Part shown: positions 6,677-14,800 of the stretch, in pieces
How the letters are laid out: each line of letters starts with the position of its first letter
Position numbering within the stretch: the first letter of the stretch is position 1
Assembly: GCA_900548565.1 (NCBI GenBank)
Contig: URKV01000021.1
Span: 1 to 19,525, forward strand
Direction: 5' to 3'
Source: an uncultured Collinsella sp.
GTDB lineage: Bacteria; Actinomycetota; Coriobacteriia; Coriobacteriales; Coriobacteriaceae
DNA length: 19,525 nt
Program-made: the position numbers and the translations under genes
Notes under the pieces: model-generated
What the model saw: the letters and a program-made list of their open reading frames with translations, nothing else
Told to the model about the DNA's origin: nothing
The model's database searches: none

Positions 6677-8134
6677 TTACGCAGCGAGGCGCTTGAGGAC
6701 GTCGATGAGCAGCTCGTAGAAACGCTCGGCAGAAGCGAGCTCCATGCTCTCGTCCGGGGTGTGGACATCGGAGAGCGTCGGGCCCACGGCGATGGCGTCC
6801 AGGCCGTGCAGGGCCTCGGCAAACAGGCCGCACTCAAGGCCGGCGTGAATGGACTCGATGCGCAGCTCGGAGCCAAAGAGCTCGCGATAGCTCTCGACAA
6901 AGATGTCGCGGACCGGCGAATGCTCGGCATAGCTCCAGCCGGGATACTCGAACTCGAACTTGGCGTCGAAGCCCAGGACATCGGCCAGCGTCTGCAGGCG
7001 GTCCTTGAACTCGTTCTGCAGCGAGGTAATCGAGGAGCGCGGGGACAGCATGATCTTGACCTCGTCGTCAGAAGTGGCAACCACACCGATGTTGGAGGAA
7101 ACCTCGACGGAGCCGTCGGTGGCGACGTTGCGGCGAATCACGCCGTTAGGGGCAAGACGCAGGGCGCGGATGAGGGCAAGCGCGGACTTCTGATCCATGG
7201 CCTCGACCTCGGCGTCGTCGGCAATCTCGACGGTGCAGGTAAAGCCGGGGTCAAAGACCTCGAGCTCGGCAGTGACGTCGGCAATGATGCCCTTTGCGAT
7301 CTGGGCCGCGGCCTCGGCGGCAGCGTGATCAGTGTAGACCAGCTCGGCCTTGCACTCACGGTTGATGGCGTTGTCCTTAGTGCCGCCGTTAAAGCTGACG
7401 ATGGCGGGCTCGCCGGCGACCATCAGGCGGTCGATGATGCGGGCCATGATGAGGTTGCCGTTGCCGCGCTCCAGGTGGATGTCGGCGCCGGAGTGACCAC
7501 CCAGCAGGCCGGAGATCTCGAGCGTAAGGGTGCTGCCGGTCTTGTGCTCGCGCACGATCGGGCAGGTGTAGGTAACGACGACACCGCCGGCGCAGCTGAC
7601 GGTGGCCACGCCCTCCTCCTCGGAATCGAGGTTGATCATGGTGCGGGCGCTAATCTGGGACTTGTCGAGCGTCTCGGCGCCAACCAGGCCAGTCTCCTCG
7701 TCGGTGGTTAACACGCACTCGAGGGCCGGATGAGCAATCGAATCGTCGTTGAGCACGGTGAGCATCAGAGCGACAGCAATGCCGTTGTCGGCGCCCAGGG
7801 TGGTGCCGTTAGCGGTGAGGACGCCGTCCTTGACGACCAGGTCGATACCATCGGTCGTAAAGTCGTGCTCAACGGAGCCAAGCTTGTCGCACACCATGTC
7901 GATGTGGCCCTGCAGCATCACGGTCGGGGCATTCTCGGCGCCGGCAGATGCGGGCTTACGAATGATGACGTTGTAGACCTCGTCCTGATACACGTCGAGG
8001 CCGCGCTCCTTGGCAAACGCAACCAAGAAATCGCTGATGCCCTTCTCGTTGCCAGACCCACGGGGGATCGCGCTGATCTCCTCAAAGAAATGGAACAGCT
8101 GGGCGGGCTCGTAGCCAGTAATCTTGTAGTCCAT
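6677..8134 (-). CDS. pepD: Aminoacyl-histidine dipeptidase (M20C family)
   Basis: Cytosolic zinc metallopeptidase of the PepD/M20C family, which hydrolyses Xaa-His and other dipeptides. The 485-residue protein begins MDYKITGYEPAQLFHFFEEI. Active-site motifs are present: HIDMV (H77, D79), the bridging Asp in GADNG (D116), the catalytic Glu pair in TTDEETG (E146, E147) and NLDSEEEG (D170). GGHSGADIH opens the lid domain, and IHAGLECGLFA near the C-terminus supplies the last metal His region. I chose the ATG at 8134 because AAGGAGG sits four bases upstream; a longer reading to 8164 adds ten residues across that site. Single-gene transcript between its own promoter candidate and a terminator. Confidence 0.95.
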   Translation of the reverse strand: MDYKITGYEPAQLFHFFEEISAIPRGSGNEKGISDFLVAFAKERGLDVYQDEVYNVIIRKPASAGAENAPTVMLQGHIDMVCDKLGSVEHDFTTDGIDLVVKDGVLTANGTTLGADNGIAVALMLTVLNDDSIAHPALECVLTTDEETGLVGAETLDKSQISARTMINLDSEEEGVATVSCAGGVVVTYTCPIVREHKTGSTLTLEISGLLGGHSGADIHLERGNGNLIMARIIDRLMVAGEPAIVSFNGGTKDNAINRECKAELVYTDHAAAEAAAQIAKGIIADVTAELEVFDPGFTCTVEIADDAEVEAMDQKSALALIRALRLAPNGVIRRNVATDGSVEVSSNIGVVATSDDEVKIMLSPRSSITSLQNEFKDRLQTLADVLGFDAKFEFEYPGWSYAEHSPVRDIFVESYRELFGSELRIESIHAGLECGLFAEALHGLDAIAVGPTLSDVHTPDESMELASAERFYELLIDVLKRLAA

Positions 8135-8178
8135 GGTGCCTCCTTGGCGCAACTGGTTAGACAATAAGACATGCGCCT

Positions 8179-8207
8179 TGTATATTCCCAGACTTTACGT
8201 GCATAAA
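8179..8207 (-). promoter_or_regulatory. pepD: Candidate pepD promoter
   Basis: On the minus strand, TTTATG (8207-8202) and TATACA (8184-8179) are 17 bp apart, matching three and four of six consensus bases. They lie 45-73 nt before the pepD ATG. This is the best pair in the 8135-8290 gap but is not strong. Confidence 0.4.
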
Positions 8208-8290
8208 CCAGTCGAAAACGCCGAGCGCTCTCGCATCATCGGCTAACGGTGGACCGCATAGCGTAACGGTCACAACTTCGCAGCTCTACA

Positions 8291-8322
8291 AATCGAGGCG
8301 CCCTTGCCAGAGCGCCTCGATT
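8291..8322 (-). terminator. clpC terminator
   Basis: AATCGAGGCGC (8291-8301) and GCGCCTCGATT (8312-8322) form an 11-bp perfect stem with a 10-nt loop, 25 nt after the clpC stop on the minus strand. The T run is short (ATTTG), so efficiency is uncertain. Confidence 0.65.
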
Positions 8323-8347
8323 GCACAGATCAAATTGTCGCCACACC

Positions 8348-10990
8348 CTACAGCGCGCCGGAACCGGCTTGCATCATGCCGCCGGGGCCCGAGGTCACGC
8401 CGCCGCTCACGGGCGCGGCGTTGCCGGTGTGCGGTGCCGCCGGGGCGGTATCGCCACCGAGCGTGCCCGCCGGACGCGGTGCCGGGATCTCACCCGTGCC
8501 GTGGCTAAAGACAAACTTGCCATCGGTCACGTCGCACAGGACGGTATCGCCCTCGCCCCACTCGCCGGCCAGAAGCTCCTCGGACAGCGGGTCCTCGATG
8601 AGCTTTTGGATGGCACGGCGCAGCGGACGCGCACCGTTGGTGAGGTCGGTGCCCTCGGCCACGATCTTGTCATAGGCCGCATCGGTGAGCTTAATGTTCA
8701 TGCCGTTGGCAATCAAACGCTGACGCAGGTCGTCCACCAGCAGGTGAGCGATCTTGGTGAGATTCTCGCCCGAGAGCTTCTGGAACACCACGATGTCGTC
8801 GATACGGTTGAGCAGCTCGGGGCGGAACAGGCGCTTGAGCTCGCCCATCGCGCGACCACGGATCTCACTCGACGTGAGACCCTGCTCGCCGGTGGTGCCA
8901 AAGCCAACGCTCGCATCCTGCGCAATCTCGCGGGCGCCCACGTTGGACGTCATGATGATCACGGTGTTGCGGAAGTCAACCGTCTTGCCCTGGCTATCGG
9001 TCAGACGACCCTCCTCCAGCACCTGCAGCAGGATGTTGAAGATGTCGGGATGCGCCTTCTCGATCTCGTCGAACAGCACGACCGAGTACGGGTGGCGACG
9101 AACGGCCTTGGTGAGCTGGCCGCCCTCGTCGTGACCGACGTAACCCGGAGGGCTACCGATGAGCTTGGAGACCTCGAACTCGCTACCGAACTCGGACATG
9201 TCGAAGCTGATGAGTGCATCCTTGCTGCCAAAGAGGTACTCGGCGAGCGTCTTGGCGAGCTCGGTCTTGCCCGTGCCGGTGGGACCCAGGAAGATAAAGC
9301 TGCCGCCGGGGCGACGCGGGTCCTTGAGCGGCGAACGGCTGCGGCGCACGGCCTTGGCAACTGCCTCGACAGCCTCATCCTGACCGATGATGCGCGTCTT
9401 GAGCACGCTTTCGGCTTGCAGCAGGCGACGGCTCTCGCTCTCGGTAAGCGAGGACACCGGCACGCCCGAAGTCACGGACACGATGTCGGCGATCTGAGAG
9501 ACATCGATGGTGAGCGGGCTGGCGTCGAGCTCGGCGGTCCAGGCGGCCTTGGCCTCGGCGAGTTCAATCTCGGCGGCCTTCTGCTGCTCGGTGATCTCGG
9601 CGGCCTTGTTCATGTCGTCGCTCTCGGTGGCCTCCTGCGCGGCGGCCTTGAGCTCCTCTATGCGATGCTCGGCCTCGCGCACCGGCTCGGGAGCGCGATT
9701 CGCGGCGATGCGAGCGCGTGCGCCGGCCTCGTCAATGAGGTCGATGGCCTTATCGGGCAGGAAGCGATCCTGGATGTAGCGGTTGGAAAGGTTCGCGGCG
9801 GCCTCGATAGCACCCTGCGTATAGCGCACATGGTGGTGCTCCTCGTAGCGCGGCTTGAGCGCGGTCAGGATCTTGACCGTGTCCTCGACGCTCGGCTCCT
9901 CGACATCGATGGTCTGGAAGCGACGCTCGAAGGCCGGATCCTTGGTGAGGTACTTGCGGAATTCCTCGGCCGTGGTGGCGCCGATAATCTGGAAGGCGCC
10001 GCGCGCGAGCACGGGCTTGAGCATGGAGCTCGCGTCGATGGAGCCCTCGGCAGAACCGGCACCGATGATGGTGTGCATCTCATCGATAAACAGGATGACG
10101 TCGTCGGCCTCGGTGGCCTCCTGGATCACGTTCTTGAGGCGCTCCTCAAACTCGCCACGATACTTGGCGCCCGCCACGAGGCCCGGCAGGTCGAGCGTCC
10201 AGATATTCTGGTTCATGAGGTTCTCGGGCACGTTGCCGGCTGCAATCTGCTGTGCCAGGCCCTCGACGATGGCCGTCTTGCCCACGCCGGGGTCACCCAG
10301 GATAAGCGGGTTGTTCTTGGTGCGGCGCGAAAGGATCTCCATCATGCGCTGGACTTCCTTTTCGCGGCCAATCACGGGATCGAGCTCGCCGTCGCGCGCC
10401 TTTTGCGTGAGGTTGGTGGCGAACTGCTTAAGCGTATCGGTGCCACCCCCCTTTTGCTGCGAGGCATCCGAGCCGCTAAAGAACGGCAGGCCCGCACCGG
10501 GACGACCAGCACCGGCACCGGCGAGCGGACGCTTCTTGTCCTGGTCCTTGGCGGTGAGTTTCTCGATAGCCTTTTTGATGGAGGCGGACGACACACCCAG
10601 GCGCATGAGGATGTCCATGGCCATGCCGTTGCCCTCTTCGACGATGCCGATCAGCAAGTGCTCGGTCGACACGTAGGTCTGGTTGTTCTCACGCGCCACG
10701 CGGAAGGAGCGCTCCATCACGCTAATGACGAGCGGCGTAAAGGCAAGCTTGGCAGCCTCGGTCTCCTCGCTGGGCTCGGGAACCGTGGTCTGGACCTCCT
10801 TGAGGGTGTCCATGATGTCGTCGTAGGAGATATCAAGCGAGCGCAGCGCCTCGGCAGCGATGCCCTCGTCCTCCTTGGCGAGTGCGAGCAGCAGGTGCTC
10901 GGTGCCCACCTTATTTGAGTGCAGATCGAGCGCCTCCTGTTTGGCCATCGACATGACCTTGCGCGCTCGATCGGTAAATCTATCTAACAT
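8348..10990 (-). CDS. clpC: ATP-dependent Clp protease ATP-binding subunit ClpC
   Basis: Hexameric AAA+ unfoldase that feeds proteins to ClpP; 880 residues. There are two N-terminal Clp repeats (about 1-145). The first AAA+ module has Walker A GDPGVGKT (232-239) and Walker B LFIDE (300-304). A coiled middle domain (about 430-485) follows, and then the second module with GPTGTGKT (569-576) and VVLFDE (637-642). VGF (695-697) is the ClpP-docking tripeptide, which marks a protease partner rather than ClpB. The last 40 or so residues are a Pro/Gly/Ala-rich tail. The start is ATG (MLDRFTDRARKV) with AAGGAA seven bases upstream; a longer reading to 11023 adds 11 residues the family lacks. No ctsR or mcs genes are adjacent. 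Its leader holds a terminator-like hairpin. Confidence 0.96.
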   Translation of the reverse strand: MLDRFTDRARKVMSMAKQEALDLHSNKVGTEHLLLALAKEDEGIAAEALRSLDISYDDIMDTLKEVQTTVPEPSEETEAAKLAFTPLVISVMERSFRVARENNQTYVSTEHLLIGIVEEGNGMAMDILMRLGVSSASIKKAIEKLTAKDQDKKRPLAGAGAGRPGAGLPFFSGSDASQQKGGGTDTLKQFATNLTQKARDGELDPVIGREKEVQRMMEILSRRTKNNPLILGDPGVGKTAIVEGLAQQIAAGNVPENLMNQNIWTLDLPGLVAGAKYRGEFEERLKNVIQEATEADDVILFIDEMHTIIGAGSAEGSIDASSMLKPVLARGAFQIIGATTAEEFRKYLTKDPAFERRFQTIDVEEPSVEDTVKILTALKPRYEEHHHVRYTQGAIEAAANLSNRYIQDRFLPDKAIDLIDEAGARARIAANRAPEPVREAEHRIEELKAAAQEATESDDMNKAAEITEQQKAAEIELAEAKAAWTAELDASPLTIDVSQIADIVSVTSGVPVSSLTESESRRLLQAESVLKTRIIGQDEAVEAVAKAVRRSRSPLKDPRRPGGSFIFLGPTGTGKTELAKTLAEYLFGSKDALISFDMSEFGSEFEVSKLIGSPPGYVGHDEGGQLTKAVRRHPYSVVLFDEIEKAHPDIFNILLQVLEEGRLTDSQGKTVDFRNTVIIMTSNVGAREIAQDASVGFGTTGEQGLTSSEIRGRAMGELKRLFRPELLNRIDDIVVFQKLSGENLTKIAHLLVDDLRQRLIANGMNIKLTDAAYDKIVAEGTDLTNGARPLRRAIQKLIEDPLSEELLAGEWGEGDTVLCDVTDGKFVFSHGTGEIPAPRPAGTLGGDTAPAAPHTGNAAPVSGGVTSGPGGMMQAGSGAL

Positions 10991-11020
10991 GCTCGTTTCC
11001 TTACATGAGTTCATCGAAAT

Positions 11021-11046
11021 CAAAACGCCCGCCCGTCGGCGGCGCT
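11021..11046 (-). promoter_or_regulatory. Terminator-like hairpin in the clpC leader
   Basis: On the minus strand CGCCGCC pairs with GGGCGGGCG (one bulge) around GAC (11044-11026), followed by TTTTGATTT. It lies 36 nt before the clpC ATG. On plus it is also followed by CTTTTG, but no plus gene ends here. It may act as an attenuator or as a 5' stabilising stem. Confidence 0.4.
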
Positions 11047-11072
11047 TTTGTCTCTTTACCCACAGGTTGTCT

Positions 11073-11101
11073 ATGTTAACAGCTGGAGGAATATCTATAA
11101 A
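11073..11101 (-). promoter_or_regulatory. clpC: Weak candidate clpC promoter
   Basis: On the minus strand TTTATA (11101-11096) and TAACAT (11078-11073) are 17 bp apart, each matching four of six consensus bases. No CIRCE element, CtsR heptamer repeat or HAIR element was seen near it. The pair is tentative. Confidence 0.28.
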
Positions 11102-11130
11102 CCCGGCTCACATGAATGCAGGTTATGACC

Positions 11131-11156
11131 GCATCGCGGGACTCACCGCGCGATGC
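11131..11156. repeat. Inverted repeat downstream of tetR gene
   Basis: GCATCGCG (11131-11138) and CGCGATGC (11149-11156) form an 8-bp stem with a 10-nt loop, between the tetR-type stop and the clpC promoter region. No T run follows on either strand, so it is not a classical terminator. It could mark the 3' end of the activase-tetR transcript. Confidence 0.4.
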
Positions 11157-11182
11157 GCGACAGGCGCCCCGCAAGAGAAACC

Positions 11183-11872
11183 CTAGGCGTCTTTCACCAC
11201 GTCGGGACTCGTCGCACGCGATGCGCGATAGGCATCGGCCTCCTTGGAGACGCGTTCGAGCAGCTCGGATGTATCGACGCCCTCGACTTGCGCGACCGTT
11301 TCCACCGTCTGCATGGCGACCGCCCTCAGGTACGCGCACGCGCTGTCCCCCGGCTGCTCGAGGTCTATCTCCTCGCCGCCCTCCCGGGCAAAGCCGACCG
11401 CCATCACAAAGCCCATGATGCCCGAGACCAGAAAGCCCACCGCAAAGCTCGAATCTGCCTTGAGCTCTTCTCCGTCGGGGTGGACGATCTCTCTCACGCG
11501 GTCGATGATGATCGTATGGATGCCCTGCACGACCTGCTCGGCGGCACCCGCCCTCATGGTGATGACGATGCGCCGCAGCAGGCAGCGGACGTCGCGCCGG
11601 TCGAACGCCGAAAGGTCGCCCTCGCTCGAAAAATGCCAGAGGGCATCGGTGATGAGCTCGTTATCCTGCAGCAGCTGGGCTATGGCGATGGTGACGAGTT
11701 CATCGAAATCGTGAAAATAGTAGTAAAACGTTCCGCGATTGCACTGGGCGGCGCGGGTCACCTCGCCAACCGACAGCTCGAAGATGCTGTTGTTCTCGAT
11801 GAGCTCCCAAAACGCCTCGATGATACGGGTGCGTGCATCGGGCGCATCGGCGTCCTTACGCGGTCTCGCCAT
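11183..11872 (-). CDS. TetR-family transcriptional regulator
   Basis: Repressor-type protein of 229 residues. The N-terminal TetR helix-turn-helix spans about residues 13-60: TRIIEAFWELIENNSIFELS, then VGEVTRAAQCNRGTFYYYF. The ligand-binding half is not recognisable and gives no clue to its effector. The start is ATG at 11872 (MARPRKDADAP); a GTG at 11881 preceded by AGGGG would add three residues and cannot be ruled out. Either start overlaps the end of the giant activase gene, so the two are cotranscribed and probably translationally coupled. The perfect 21-bp palindrome in front of that gene is its likely operator, which would make the operon autoregulated. Confidence 0.92.
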   Translation of the reverse strand: MARPRKDADAPDARTRIIEAFWELIENNSIFELSVGEVTRAAQCNRGTFYYYFHDFDELVTIAIAQLLQDNELITDALWHFSSEGDLSAFDRRDVRCLLRRIVITMRAGAAEQVVQGIHTIIIDRVREIVHPDGEELKADSSFAVGFLVSGIMGFVMAVGFAREGGEEIDLEQPGDSACAYLRAVAMQTVETVAQVEGVDTSELLERVSKEADAYRASRATSPDVVKDA

Positions 11873-14800
11873 GCGCCTCACCGCACCCCTGCGCCTTGGC
11901 GTTCATGATGAGCATCTGAAGACGGTTCTCCACGTTGGCGAAGCTCACGTCGGGATCGTAGTCGAGCGGCAGGAACTGCGCCGTGGGATACTGCTCCTTG
12001 AGCGCATGGATGAGCCCGCGCCCCACGACATGGTTGGGCAGACACCCGAACGGCTGCAGGATCACGAAGTTGCGGCAGCCGCGCTTGGCGTGCTCAAGGA
12101 TCTCCGCCGGAATCAGCACGCCCTCGCCCGCATCGAACGTATGGTGCAGGATCTTATCGCTCGCGCGCACGAGCTCGGGCATGCGCGTCGGCGGCTCGTA
12201 GAGCGGGCTCGCCGCGCCCAGGCGGTCGCAACGGTCGTGCGCGAGCTCGAACAGGTTGTCCGCCGTGGCGTACCAGGCCTTTTCGGGCAGCGACAGGTCG
12301 ACGTGGAACTCGCGCGACTGCGCATGCTTGTAGAAATAGGTCTTGCGGATCACGTCGGTCATGCGCGCCTCGATGACCTCGAGCCCGTTGTCCTCGAGGT
12401 AGCGCTCGATCTCGTGGTTGGCGCCGAGATGGAAATTGAGCAGGTACTCGCCCACGATGAGAACGGTCGGATGCGGGTTCGAGCGGTCGTACGGAACGGC
12501 GTCCATGATCGCAAGCGCGCGTTTGAAGCCCGTCGCCTGGCCTCTCAGCCCGGAGCGCTCCATGCCCTCGATAACCTCATCGAGCGCGCGGTCGAACGCA
12601 GCGTCCGCCGCGCCCTTCTCGAGCTCGTAGGGACGGATGCGCCTAAGCATGGCCTCGAGGGCATCGATCATGGGAAGACCGTAGGCGATCTGGATGCTCG
12701 GGCCAAGGCCGAGCTTGAAGCCCGGATGCGCATTGTGGGCATCGACGTCGTCGTTGGTGAGCACCGGGACATAGTCGTATCCCGCGTCGTCGAGCGCGCG
12801 GCGCAGCAGGGGCATGTAGTGCGTCAGGCGGCAGTCGCCGATATACTTGCCAGTCACCACGGCGACGTCGTGCGGGTCGTACTTACCGCTCTCGAGTGCC
12901 GCGAGCGCCTCGCCGATCACGATTTGCGCGGGGAAGCAGATGTCGTTGTGCACATAGCGTTTGCCCAGGCGGATGGCATCCTCGCGCCCGATATCAAGGG
13001 CCTCGGCGCGCACGCCCTGATTGCGCATCGCCGCGGTCATGAGCCTGCAGAACGCATGGGAGGTGTTGGGGACCAGCGCGATCTTGTCGTGCCGGTCGCG
13101 CTTGGTGTACTTGACCTTATACGGGTCGTCGAGCGGATGGACCGCGTGCACCCGGGCGCCCTCGGCACGCTCCTCCGCGCGACGACGGTTGACCGACTCG
13201 ATAAACGAACGCACGCGAATGCCCATGGGACCGGCGACGTCGCTCTCATCGAGCTTGATCATCATCGGAACCTTGGAGCCCATCTCGCCCATCATGCGCG
13301 CGATCTCGTCGGTGAGATACGCATCGTGGCCGCAGCCGAAGCTGCCCATCTGCACGAGCTCGAGCTCGGGCGTCGATGCGACGATGACCGCGCACGACAG
13401 CATGCGCGCATGGTAGTTGTTCACGATGTCGATGCGGCTGTTGGAAAGATCGACGTTGCAGACCCCCGGCACCGCATCGGGCGTCAGCACGGGGATGCCG
13501 CGCTCAGAGAAGAGCTTGGGCAGCCCGTGGTTGACCAGCGGGTCGTTGTGGTACGGGCGCGAAGCGATCACCACCGCGTAGCCGCCGTCCTCGCGCACGT
13601 TCTCGAGCACCTGCCTGCCGCGCAGCTGCAGCTGGTTCTCAAACGTCTCCTGCGCGCGGTCCGCCTGCTCGGTCGCCTTGGCAACCAGGTCGGCATCGAT
13701 ATCGAAGGTCTCCTTGCACCACGCCTTGAGCTGGCGGTTTCGGTCGCCCTCGTCGTACCAGTGGAACAGCGGCGTATCGAACGGAACGCCGAAACGCTCC
13801 TCCGGGTTATCGGAATTGCGCATCACGTAGGGGTATCCCTTTACGACGGCGCACATCCACTCGCTGGTAGAGGCGGTGTTTTCGGTGGGCACCGTCGTGA
13901 TGATGGGCATGAAGATGCGGTCGACGCCGGCGTCGACGAGATTGCGGATGTGCCCGTGGACGAGCTTGGCCGGGAAGCACACGGTGTCGGATGTGACGTG
14001 CGCCAGACCGCGCTCGTACATCGCCTTGGTGCTGCGTCCCGAGACGCGCACCTTAAAGCCGAGCGTGCTGAAGAACGTCGACCAGAACGGCATGGTGTCC
14101 CAGAACTCGAGCACACGGGGAATGCCGATCGTGACATCGCGCCCCCCGCAGACGGGAACCGTGGGGTACGACTCGAACAGCAGCTTCTCGCGGTCGACAA
14201 AGAGATTGGGGGCAGCCGCGGTCCGGTCGCGCCCCGTGCCGGGTGCCTGTGCCTCGCAAGCACCCTGCGGACGTAGCTCCTCCGCCGCGGGAACCTCGCG
14301 CACGAGCTCATCCCATGAGATGGCGCCGCCGCGCGGGCAGCGATTGCCCGTGACGTAAAGCGAGCCGTCGCCAAATGCCACGACCGCGCGCTGGCAGCGG
14401 TTGTTGCACCGACGGCAGGTAACGCCGCCGAACTCGCGATGCTCGAAGCGCTCCACGGCATCGAGCCCGATAAACGACGTGCCGGCGTCGCCCTTGCGGC
14501 ATTCCTCGCGCGCGAGCAGGGCGATACCGATAGCGCCCATCAGCCCCGGGTGGGGCGCACGCGTGACGGGTTTGCCCAGATACTGCTCGAATGCGCGCAG
14601 CACCGCGTCGTTTCGGAACGTGCCGCCCTGGACGACGACTTTGTCGCCCAGACGGTTGAGATTTGAAACGCGAATGACCTTGGTGAACACGTTCTCGATA
14701 ATCGAACGGCAGAGACCGGCCATGATGTCGCCCGGACCCTTACCGCGCCGCTGCTCGGAAACGACGCTGCTGTTCATGAACACCGTGCAGCGGCTGCCGA

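Noticed and set aside
8152..8212. ACTGGTT and AACCAGT inverted pair flanking the pepD promoter
   Set aside because: Seven-base arms 47 nt apart are expected by chance, and there is no regulator nearby to connect them.
8321..10918. Long plus-strand open frame of 865 codons
   Set aside because: It is antisense to clpC, whose motifs are unmistakable. The antisense product is low-complexity, rich in Leu, Gly, Arg and His as expected from high-GC shadow frames, and has no recognisable domain.
10991..11130. Heat-shock operators CIRCE, CtsR or HAIR before clpC
   Set aside because: No TTAGCACTC/GAGTGCTAA, tandem GGTCAAA or CTTGAGT/ACTCAAG pattern is present.
11739..14276. Plus-strand open frame of 845 codons
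   Set aside because: It is antisense to the giant activase gene and has the composition of a shadow frame. It has no domain and no ribosome site.
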